NCBI GenBank assembly: GCA_026401035.1
Contig: JAPLNR010000033.1
Location: 16,227 to 80,226, forward strand
Reading direction: 5' to 3'
Length of the DNA: 64,000 nt
Source: Planctomycetia bacterium
GTDB taxonomy: Bacteria > Planctomycetota > Planctomycetia > Pirellulales > UBA1268
Every line of letters begins with the position of its first letter. Position 1 is the stretch's first letter. Positions 6,916 to 13,876 of the stretch are shown piece by piece. The notes below the pieces were generated by a model, which searched no databases, had not been told where the DNA came from, and saw nothing but the letters and a program-made list of their open reading frames with translations. The translations under genes were made by a program, and so were the position numbers.

Positions 6916-8556
6916 ATGTCGCAGTCCGGCCCCAGCACGCTCTGGCAAACCATCCCCGACGACCAGCTCGTGCGACTGCTCGACCGCAGCCACACGCTCA
7001 ACGGCGCGGTGCTCCTCGGCCTTGATGGCCTCATGATCGAAATCCAAGCCCGGGCGATGAACGTCGATGAAGACGGGCTCTCGTGGCGCAAGGCCGTGAA
7101 GATCAGCGGCATGGCCAAGGGCGCCGTCGGCGAGGCGCTCGATCGGATCAGCGGAGCGTTTCGGGCCACTGGCATCCCCGACCCGAAGGTCGAGATCCTC
7201 ATCAACCTCACGCCGCCCGACGTGCCCAAGGACGGCACGTGGCTCGACCTGCCGCTGGCCATCATCATGCTCCAGGCCGCGGGCTACCTCCCCGATCTGC
7301 CCGACCACAAGGAAGGCGACTACATCGTGGTTGGCGAGCTCGGCCTCCACGGCGAGGTGCGACGCGTGCCGGGCGTCTTGTCGCTGGCCTACATGGCCAA
7401 GGCTGGTCAAAAGCTGATCGTGCCCACGGGCAATGAAAAGGAAGCCGCCCTGATCCTCGCCAAGCCGGGCCACGAAGGCTGCGGCGTGTATCCGGTGGGC
7501 CTGCTCTCGGAAGTGACGGAGTTTTTTGCCGGCCGCCGCAAACTCGAAAACGCCCTCAAGCAGCGGATCGTGTTTGAGAGCGTGGTTGAGCGGGCCGTCG
7601 ATTTCGGAAAGATCCGTGGGCAGGAGATGGCCAAGGAAGCGGCTGTGCTGGCGGCGGCCGGCGGCCACAACCTCCTGCTCATCGGGCCGCCGGGCGAGGG
7701 GAAGTCGCTTCTGGCGAGCGCCATGCCCGGGATCCTGCCGCGGCTCTCCGACGCGGAGAAGGTGCAGCTCACGCGGATCTACTCGGCGTCGGGCGCCCTG
7801 CAGAAAGACGGCCAGGCCGTGACGCGGCGGCCGATGCGGTCGATTCACCACACGGCCTCGAAGCAATCGATCGTGGGCGGCGGGTCGGGCGTGCCGCGGC
7901 CGGGGGAGATCACGATGGCTCATCTGGGCGTGCTCTTTCTCGACGAGATCGCGGAATTCAGTTCGGCGACGCTCGAGGCGATGCGGCAGCCGCTGGAATC
8001 GGGCGAGATCACTGTGACGCGGGTGGGCGGCAGCTACACCTATCCCTGCCGGTTTACGCTCGTGGCCGCGATGAACCCCTGCCCATGCGGGTTTTTCGGC
8101 ACCGACCGCTGCCGCTGCAAGCCGGCCGAGGTGAAGAAATACCAGTCGAAGATCAGCGGACCGATCTCCGACCGCATCGATCTGCAGGTGACGCTCAAGC
8201 CGCTCTCGACCGATGAACGCTTCGCACCGACCGAGGACGACGTCTCGCCGAAGCTGCGGGCCCAGGTGGAGGCGGCGCGGCAGCGGCAGCGCGAGCGGTT
8301 TCAGGGAACGGAGATCGCGATGAACGCCGCGATCCCGGGCGGGGCGGTGATGGACTATTGCAAGCTCTCGCCGGCCGCGCTCGATCACTACAAGGCAACG
8401 ATCGACGCCAACACGCTCTCGACGCGATCGATGGACCGGCTGGCGAAGGTGGCCCGCACGGCGGCCGACCTGGCTGGCGGCGACATGACGGAGCCAGAGC
8501 ACATCGATGCGGCGGCAAGGTTCGTGATCGGTGGGACGCTCAGGGAAAACTTCTGA
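6916..8556 (+). CDS. comM: YifB/ComM-family Mg chelatase-like AAA ATPase
   Basis: GGHNLLLIGPPGEGKSLLASAMPGILP, RPMRSIHHTASKQSIVGGG, GVLFLDEIAEF, AAMNPCPCGFFG, RIDLQVTL: full ComM/YifB signature. Confidence 0.93.
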   Translation: MSQSGPSTLWQTIPDDQLVRLLDRSHTLNGAVLLGLDGLMIEIQARAMNVDEDGLSWRKAVKISGMAKGAVGEALDRISGAFRATGIPDPKVEILINLTPPDVPKDGTWLDLPLAIIMLQAAGYLPDLPDHKEGDYIVVGELGLHGEVRRVPGVLSLAYMAKAGQKLIVPTGNEKEAALILAKPGHEGCGVYPVGLLSEVTEFFAGRRKLENALKQRIVFESVVERAVDFGKIRGQEMAKEAAVLAAAGGHNLLLIGPPGEGKSLLASAMPGILPRLSDAEKVQLTRIYSASGALQKDGQAVTRRPMRSIHHTASKQSIVGGGSGVPRPGEITMAHLGVLFLDEIAEFSSATLEAMRQPLESGEITVTRVGGSYTYPCRFTLVAAMNPCPCGFFGTDRCRCKPAEVKKYQSKISGPISDRIDLQVTLKPLSTDERFAPTEDDVSPKLRAQVEAARQRQRERFQGTEIAMNAAIPGGAVMDYCKLSPAALDHYKATIDANTLSTRSMDRLAKVARTAADLAGGDMTEPEHIDAAARFVIGGTLRENF

Positions 8557-8570
8557 CGCGCGGAGCTGGC

Positions 8571-8598
8571 TTGACGAGGGAGGATACGCATGTACACT
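8571..8598 (+). promoter_or_regulatory. Candidate promoter with TGTAC-type motif
   Basis: TTGACG-N16-TACACT; ggatacgcatgtacact matches the 10112 copy. Confidence 0.45.
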
Positions 8599-8650
8599 CC
8601 TTGCCTACGTGGCGTGATGCCGCTGAAAGCCCCGCCAATCGGGATGCCCG

Positions 8651-8707
8651 ATGCCGACGATTCTGCGAAGTGGGCCGGTGGCCCTCGCCAGTAACCTTGG
8701 ATTTTGA
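8651..8707 (+). pseudogene. Possible DUF4160 N-terminal remnant
   Basis: atgccgacgattctgcgaagtgggccg... reads MPTILRSGPVALASNLGF*, resembling DUF4160 starts (MPTxLR.GPYRF); DUF4160 commonly precedes DUF2442. Confidence 0.35.
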
Positions 8708-8725
8708 GCACACGGGAGGCTATCC

Positions 8726-8986
8726 ATGGCGACACAGGGTGAACGCGTGACGAACGTGCATTGCACCGATGATTGCGTCGTCGTCGACTTGGCCGATGGC
8801 CGGACCATTTCCGCCCCGCTCGCCTGGTATCCGCGGCTGTTGCACGCGACGCCCGAACAGCGGACCAACTGGCAGGTCGCAGGAGCTGGGTACGGCATCC
8901 ATTGGCCGGAGATCGACGAGGATATTTCCGTCGAAGGTCTGCTTCGCGGGGCTCCCGCGCCGAGGCCGTCAGCCAAAGCCAGTTGA
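8726..8986 (+). CDS. DUF2442 domain protein
   Basis: DDCVVVDLADGRTISAPLAWYPRLLHATPEQRTNWQVAGAGYGIHWPEIDEDISVEGLL. Confidence 0.88.
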   Translation: MATQGERVTNVHCTDDCVVVDLADGRTISAPLAWYPRLLHATPEQRTNWQVAGAGYGIHWPEIDEDISVEGLLRGAPAPRPSAKAS

Positions 8987-9000
8987 CGAGCGCTGTCGGC

Positions 9001-9093
9001 CTAAACCTGTGGCACGCCGAGGTCGGTGAGGTACTGGCTCACGCCTTCGTAAAACCCCGGGCTACGCGTTTTGTCGCGTTTGGCCCCCGGCGG
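9001..9093 (-). pseudogene. 3' remnant of a second DUF2075 gene
   Basis: Reverse frame reads PPGAKRDKTRSPGFYEGVSQYLTDLGVPQV*, paralogous to the C-terminus of the 1959-4178 protein (PPGAKRDKTRSPGFYEGVYDYLTELGIAEV); ends abruptly next to half a REP arm aaaaggggacgcagg. Confidence 0.88.
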
Positions 9094-9120
9094 AGGGGAA
9101 AAAGAAAAGGGGACGCAGGA

Positions 9121-9137
9121 ATGTACGGGCGTATACT
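9121..9137 (+). promoter_or_regulatory. TGTAC-type motif upstream of the antitoxin/PemK-like module
   Basis: atgtacgggcgtatact aligns with gtgtacgtgcgtacact (4237) and contains TATACT. Confidence 0.45.
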
Positions 9138-9174
9138 TTGTGCTGGCGGCTGGAAAACCGGTTACGCTCAGAGC

Positions 9175-9366
9175 ATGGCCATGAGCAAGCTTCAGGAAAT
9201 CGAGAAAGCCATCGAACTATTGCCGCTCGCGGACCAGCTGCGGCTGTATTGCGACATCCCACACCTGATCGGCCGCGATCGGGAAGACCTGGAGTGGCAG
9301 CGGCTGGCCATCGAGGAGTTTTTCAAGGACGATTCGCCCGATGACGCCGTCTATGACAGCATCTAG
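9175..9366 (+). CDS. Putative antitoxin of PemK/MazF-like toxin
   Basis: Small ORF MAMSKLQEIEKAIELLPLADQLRLYCDIPHLIGRDREDLEWQRLAIEEFFKDDSPDDAVYDSI overlapping the start of a PemK-like ORF. Confidence 0.6.
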   Translation: MAMSKLQEIEKAIELLPLADQLRLYCDIPHLIGRDREDLEWQRLAIEEFFKDDSPDDAVYDSI

Positions 9367-9895
9367 GGTTGGCGATGTTGTGGCCGTGGAGTTTCCCTTC
9401 ACGGACATGCAGGGCCGCAAGCGTCGGCCTGGAGTTGTGCTGGCGGGCGACGCCAGCGACCTCTTGTTGGCTCGGATCACGACTCATGAGCCGCGGGATT
9501 CCTTCGACGTGCAACTCGACGATTGGACGATCGCCGGTCTTCCGAAACCATCGACTGTGCGGCTGATGAAGCTGGCATCCCTTGCGACATTCCGTGGCTG
9601 CAGTCTCGAGGCAAGGTGTATCAGTTGGTCGATGGATAGCGAGGCCAGTTCGATGCCCCTGATCACTCTGGCGGAAATTATTGAAGCGGCGCGGGCGCTG
9701 AGCCCCGCTGAACAACTGCAGCTTCTCGATGCGATGTGGGATGCTGAACATCCAGATGCTTGGCCCGTACTGAGCCCAGAATGGCTCGCCGAAGTCCAGA
9801 ACCGCTCGGCCGCATTTGATGCGGGCCGCATGAACGCATCGCCGTGGCAGGACGTACAGGCTCGAGTCCGGCGAAGCGCCGGCCTCGATCACTGA
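9341..9895 (+). CDS. PemK/MazF-like toxin ORF fused to a downstream addiction-module antitoxin; likely a frameshifted junction
   Basis: N-term SRVGDVVAVEFPFTDMQGRKRRPGVVLAGD...DDWTIAGLPKPSTVRLMKLASL is PemK-like; C-term MPLITLAEIIEAARALSPAEQLQLLDAMWD is an addiction module component that could start at 9653. Confidence 0.6.
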   Translation: MTPSMTASRVGDVVAVEFPFTDMQGRKRRPGVVLAGDASDLLLARITTHEPRDSFDVQLDDWTIAGLPKPSTVRLMKLASLATFRGCSLEARCISWSMDSEASSMPLITLAEIIEAARALSPAEQLQLLDAMWDAEHPDAWPVLSPEWLAEVQNRSAAFDAGRMNASPWQDVQARVRRSAGLDH

Positions 9896-9910
9896 GCCCA
9901 GGCTTGAAGC

Positions 9911-10100
9911 GGCCGCTCAGATCCGCGGGCGGTTGATCATCCGCAGGCCCGCGATCAGGACGATCGCGCCGACCGTGGCCGTCACGAGGCTGCCGATGAG
10001 GCCCGTAGCGGCAAGCCCGAGCAGGCCGAACAAAAACCCGCCCAGGATCGCGCCGATCACGCCCATGATCAGATCGGTGACGAGGCCCGAGCCGCCCCCT
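9911..10100 (-). pseudogene. Truncated duplicate of the GlsB/YeaQ-like gene (3' portion)
   Basis: ~190 bp near-identical direct repeat of 10780-10970; lacks the N-terminal coding part. Confidence 0.9.
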
Positions 10101-10111
10101 GGTCGCGCAGA

Positions 10112-10128
10112 ATGTACGCATGTACACT
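10112..10128 (+). promoter_or_regulatory. TGTAC-type motif upstream of the BrnT-like/HTH module
   Basis: atgtacgcatgtacact; reverse complement agtgtacatgcgtacat closely matches gtgtacgtgcgtacac at 4237. Confidence 0.45.
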
Positions 10129-10188
10129 ATTAATGAGCTGCGCTTGAATACTGCAACAGAATGCAGTACCCTTGAGAATGTCGTTGTC

Positions 10189-10437
10189 ATGCGATGGACG
10201 CAGGTTGTCTGGGACCCCACGCCAGGCGGCAACGTCGCGCATGTCGAGGAACACGGTCTGACCACGGATGAGGTCGACCATGTTTTGCAGCATCACGATA
10301 GGCGTGCAGTGAGCAAGAGTAGTGGCCGAGGTTGCGTTTTCGGCCATGTTCTGGATGGCCGATACATCATTGTTGTATTCGAAGAAAACGGGCATGTTGT
10401 CGTGCCTGTTACGGCGTACGAGATATCCGAACCCTGA
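10189..10437 (+). CDS. BrnT-like toxin
   Basis: MRWTQVVWDPTPGGNVAHVEEHGLTTDEVDHVLQHHDRRAVSKSSGRGCVFGHVLDGRYIIVVFEENGHVVVPVTAYEIS; followed by an HTH gene. Confidence 0.6.
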   Translation: MRWTQVVWDPTPGGNVAHVEEHGLTTDEVDHVLQHHDRRAVSKSSGRGCVFGHVLDGRYIIVVFEENGHVVVPVTAYEISEP

Positions 10438-10440
10438 CGG

Positions 10441-10764
10441 GTGCAATCGACAATGCCTGCCAAGCTCCAGCATGTAAACCGACGGCTGAACGCCCGGGAG
10501 CGGGCCCGGCACGCGAAGGTGCGCGACGCGATCATGCGAGAGATTCCACCAAAGCGCATGCCCGCCGACGCTCGGGGAGGGATTGCGGGGCAAATCCGGG
10601 CGGAGCGGGAGGCGCGGCAGCTGACCTGGTATGCCCTCGCGAAAATGGCGGGGATTCCCAATCAGGCAACGATCCGCGCGATCGAACAGGGCAAGGACGT
10701 GCGGCTGTCAAACGTCGAGCGGGTTGCCCGCGCCTTGGGCCTTACGCTCGAGCTCGTCCGCTGA
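10441..10764 (+). CDS. XRE-family HTH antitoxin
   Basis: IAGQIRAEREARQLTWYALAKMAGIPNQATIRAIEQGKDVRLSNVERVARALGLTLEL. Confidence 0.8.
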   Translation: MQSTMPAKLQHVNRRLNARERARHAKVRDAIMREIPPKRMPADARGGIAGQIRAEREARQLTWYALAKMAGIPNQATIRAIEQGKDVRLSNVERVARALGLTLELVR

Positions 10765-10785
10765 AGCCTCGTTTGACTTGGCCGC

Positions 10786-11034
10786 TCAGATCCGCGGGCG
10801 GTTGATCATCCGCAGGCCCGCGATCAGGACGATCGCGCCGACCGTGGCCGTCACGAGGCTGCCGATCGCACCGACGGCTGAGAGCCCGAGCAGGCCGAAC
10901 AAAAACCCGCCCAGGATCGAGCCGATCACGCCCATGATCAGATCGGTGACGAGCCCCGAGCCGCCCCCCTTCATGATCTGGCTCGCGAGCCACCCGGCCG
11001 CCAGACCGATCAAGAGAAACCACACGATATCCAT
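10786..11034 (-). CDS. GlsB/YeaQ/YmgE family stress response membrane protein
   Basis: MDIVWFLLIGLAAGWLASQIMKGGGSGLVTDLIMGVIGSILGGFLFGLLGLS. Confidence 0.9.
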   Translation of the reverse strand: MDIVWFLLIGLAAGWLASQIMKGGGSGLVTDLIMGVIGSILGGFLFGLLGLSAVGAIGSLVTATVGAIVLIAGLRMINRPRI

Positions 11035-11139
11035 GACGAGAGCCTCCGGGAACGAGAATACCGATAACGATCCTACCCTCGGGCCGGCACGGCAAGCCAT
11101 GACGGACCGGCAGGCTACCCGAGGCTACACTCGTCGTGC

Positions 11140-11514
11140 ATGGAGACTTTCCGCCTACTCCTCTTCACGACGCTCTGGACCGCGATCTGGGCGGCGCCGC
11201 TGCCGAAGCTCCCCCGCCGCGTGGAACTCGTGGCCGGGCTGATCCCGTTTGCCGCCTTCGGCCTGCGGGTGTTCGGGGCCTGCTTCATCGGCGTCCCCAC
11301 TGACGATCCCGTGCGGATGGCGGTGGCGCCGCTCGTTGACTGGATCAACGGCTCGGCGGGCCCGGTGCCGTTTCAGTGGGTGCTCGACGTCACCGTGGCG
11401 ATCGGGCTTGTGTGGTTTTCCTCGATCGCGAACATCTCGCGGCGCTGGCGGCTCGCTACGATCTGGGTCATGCCCGCCGTGGCTCTCGCAAGCCTCGTGC
11501 TCGGGCGAAGCTAG
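11140..11514 (+). CDS. small hydrophobic membrane protein, unknown function
   Basis: 124 aa ORF with several predicted hydrophobic segments. Confidence 0.6.
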   Translation: METFRLLLFTTLWTAIWAAPLPKLPRRVELVAGLIPFAAFGLRVFGACFIGVPTDDPVRMAVAPLVDWINGSAGPVPFQWVLDVTVAIGLVWFSSIANISRRWRLATIWVMPAVALASLVLGRS

Positions 11515-11741
11515 ACAGGTTCGCAGTCGTCTTCCATCCGGCCTGCCGCGTTACGCCGCCCGATGGCATGAATCGTACGGAGTTGCCGCTCCTCCTCCAG
11601 CAGTCCCTGCACGGATTCAAAGTCGGCCTCAGACACGAGGACGTATACCTCGTTGGTTCGCGGATCAACGACACGCGGCCGATCGGCGTCGCGGGCGTCG
11701 ACCGCGGGAAACTGTTGTGGAATGAGCGGGATAGGACTCAT
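11511..11741 (-). CDS. small antitoxin-like protein
   Basis: VVDPRTNEVYVLVSEADFESVQGLLEEE resembles solitary antitoxin-like proteins. Confidence 0.5.
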   Translation of the reverse strand: MSPIPLIPQQFPAVDARDADRPRVVDPRTNEVYVLVSEADFESVQGLLEEERQLRTIHAIGRRNAAGRMEDDCEPV

Positions 11742-11792
11742 ACTTCAATAATACCGCGTGCCGCACAGGCTTGCCACGCGCCAATTACCCCG

Positions 11793-12965
11793 TCACGCTG
11801 TCGCGGCGACGAGGGCTGCATACACGCGCCGCATCTCGTTCTTCGTGAATCGCGGGGCCAAGAGCCGCATCACGGCGGCCTTGTCGGCCGGAAATGACAG
11901 GCCCTCCGCCCGGATCGCCTCGTAGGCCGCCACGACCCGCGCCCGGAAGTCGAGCTCTGCCCGCACGGCCACGATGCAGTCGTCGATATGCGGCCGGAAG
12001 GCATCGATGGCTTCCGGCGGATACTCCTCGAGCAACAGCGGCCGCACCGTGTCAAAGGAAAGCTCGTCCACCGTCTCGAGCGCGTTCCAGCAGGTGGCGA
12101 GCACGGCCTGCTTGTTGATGCCGGTGGCCCAATGGATCTCCTCGATGCTCTCGGGCTTGCACTTCCAGAGGCTCACCTCGCCCGACGGCTCCGTCACGCA
12201 CCACACGGCACCCTCCGTGCCGGACAGCTGCTCGTCCGAGATTCGCACGTTGCGGGCCTCGAGCTCCGCACGGAGTTTCTGAAAGCGGGCCACCGGATCC
12301 TCCTCCGCCCGCAGCTCCGCCACGAGCGGCGCCGCCGGCACGCTCCCCAGGTCGAGCGCGAAGGGGGCGACGAGCCGGGCCGTCGCCGGATCGACGCCGA
12401 ACAGCACCGCCATGGCCAGCGGTTCGTCGTAGGCGATCAGATGCGGGTTGCGGCCGCCGTAGAGCTCAAAGGAGATCGAGCAGCCATTGCGCTCCGGGAG
12501 CGCCGTGGCCTCCGGATGCCGCTCGAGCAACTCCCGCCACATGTCGAGAAAGCCGCCGAACGTGCCGTTGCGGAGCACCGGATGCAGCCGGAGCTTGAAC
12601 GTCGTTCGCACGATTTCGGCGGCGTCGTGGTAGCGGTAGGCCAGCACGTTCGTGCCGTCGAGCTTCTCGTAGACATGCGCCCGGGCGATCGGCGGAAACC
12701 GAAACCGGCCGTCGCGGTCGAACGGATACCGCAGTTTCGGCGTGGCATGGATCAGCTGCGGGCAGGGCTCTTCACCCACGCTGGTGATCACGATCGCACC
12801 GTAGCGGTGATCCGTCTTATGACAGAGAAAGCCCTCGAGCGGCAGGCCGTCGTGAAAGGGGTCGGCCACCGCGAATGGCTGCAGCAGCCCCGGCTGCACG
12901 CCCAGCATCTCCGCCACCTGGTCGATCGTCATGATCGCCTCGCTCATGCCTCGCCGTTGGGCCAT
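11793..12965 (-). CDS. RNA ligase-like nucleotidyltransferase
   Basis: Motif I HVYEKLDGTNVLAY, SFELYGGRNPHLIAY, EGAVWCV, LWKCKPESIEEIHW order consistent with the RNA ligase superfamily; start may be at the internal MSEAIM. Confidence 0.8.
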   Translation of the reverse strand: MAQRRGMSEAIMTIDQVAEMLGVQPGLLQPFAVADPFHDGLPLEGFLCHKTDHRYGAIVITSVGEEPCPQLIHATPKLRYPFDRDGRFRFPPIARAHVYEKLDGTNVLAYRYHDAAEIVRTTFKLRLHPVLRNGTFGGFLDMWRELLERHPEATALPERNGCSISFELYGGRNPHLIAYDEPLAMAVLFGVDPATARLVAPFALDLGSVPAAPLVAELRAEEDPVARFQKLRAELEARNVRISDEQLSGTEGAVWCVTEPSGEVSLWKCKPESIEEIHWATGINKQAVLATCWNALETVDELSFDTVRPLLLEEYPPEAIDAFRPHIDDCIVAVRAELDFRARVVAAYEAIRAEGLSFPADKAAVMRLLAPRFTKNEMRRVYAALVAATA

Positions 12966-12989
12966 GAAAAGGGGACGCAGCTCTTTTCC
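12966..12989. repeat. Single REP arm GAAAAGGGGACGCAGCTCTTTTCC
   Basis: Exact match to the arm of the 3508 and 3921 elements, between the RNA ligase start and the tRNA. Confidence 0.85.
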
Positions 12990-13008
12990 GTTCCTCTTCG
13001 AAACTCAC

Positions 13009-13082
13009 TACCCCCGGCAGGGATCGAACCTGCGACCTGAGCTTTAGGAAAGCTCCGCTCTATCCAACTGAGCTACGGGAGC
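13009..13082 (-). tRNA. tRNA-Arg (anticodon CCT)
   Basis: Reverse complement GCTCCCGTAGCTCAGTTGGATAGAGCGGAGCTTTCCTAAAGCTCAGGTCGCAGGTTCGATCCCTGCCGGGGGTA folds as a cloverleaf; anticodon loop TTCCTAA. Confidence 0.95.
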
Positions 13083-13156
13083 GAAATGCCGTGCGTGGCG
13101 TAAACTCATAAGCATACACCGCCCCGCGAACAGACCGTAAAGCCCGCCCTGATCGA

Positions 13157-13783
13157 TCAGGCCGCCGTGCGGCTGCCGGTTTTGTAGAGGTAGGGATTCA
13201 TCGTCGGGTCGTTGTACATCTTCATCTGCCGGAACACCCGCAGCGGCCGCTGCCCCGCGAAGATCTCGCCGAGCAGCCGGGAGAGCGCACCCATCAGATG
13301 CGTCCGCTGCATGTCGAGCACGACCATCCGGGCGGCAGCCTTTTCACGATGCTCCAGCGTGGCATCGGCACGGTCGATCTGCTCCCGCATGTGATAGCGG
13401 CGCAATTCGAGGATCGAGAGCCGGTCGATCGCGGCGCCGGGGGTCTCCGTGGCGGCCGGCGCATCCGGCCCGGCGACGATGCCGCGACCCGCCAGCTCTT
13501 CGATCAGCCAATCGTCGACCTTTTCGATCGAGTCATTGCGGGCCTGGTTATATCCGTCGATGGCCCGCTTCACCTGGGCGATCTTCGCATCGGTGACGTC
13601 TGGTGAACGGGCGATGTCTTCCTCGTGCCAGAGCAGGAAGTTGAACCGGTGCAGGTCGCAGATCCGGCCCCGTAGACCGTCTGCAGCGTGGGCCGGTTCG
13701 ACCACATGCCACCGGGCCACGAGATCCTCGAGGAGACCGTCAATCTCGTCGCTGGACAGAGGGACGGCGGTTGTCGTGATCAT
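13157..13783 (-). CDS. DUF4254 family protein
   Basis: LHRFNFLLWHEEDIARSPDVTDAKIAQVKRAIDGYNQARNDSIEKVDDWL. Confidence 0.8.
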   Translation of the reverse strand: MITTTAVPLSSDEIDGLLEDLVARWHVVEPAHAADGLRGRICDLHRFNFLLWHEEDIARSPDVTDAKIAQVKRAIDGYNQARNDSIEKVDDWLIEELAGRGIVAGPDAPAATETPGAAIDRLSILELRRYHMREQIDRADATLEHREKAAARMVVLDMQRTHLMGALSRLLGEIFAGQRPLRVFRQMKMYNDPTMNPYLYKTGSRTAA

Positions 13784-13876
13784 GCTGACTGCTCCTGAAG
13801 TATCGCTGTGGTGAAAAATCGGGTGACGAGGGCGTGACAATCTTGGGTTTAGGCGCTTGGGTTTAAGCGTTTGGGT

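Noticed and set aside
6577-8502. 641-aa minus-strand ORF opposite comM
   Set aside because: Shadow ORF of the ComM gene, composition non-protein-like.
13009-13082. Prophage or genomic island integrated at the tRNA-Arg gene
   Set aside because: No integrase and no repeated tRNA 3' end found in the window; only a REP arm is adjacent.
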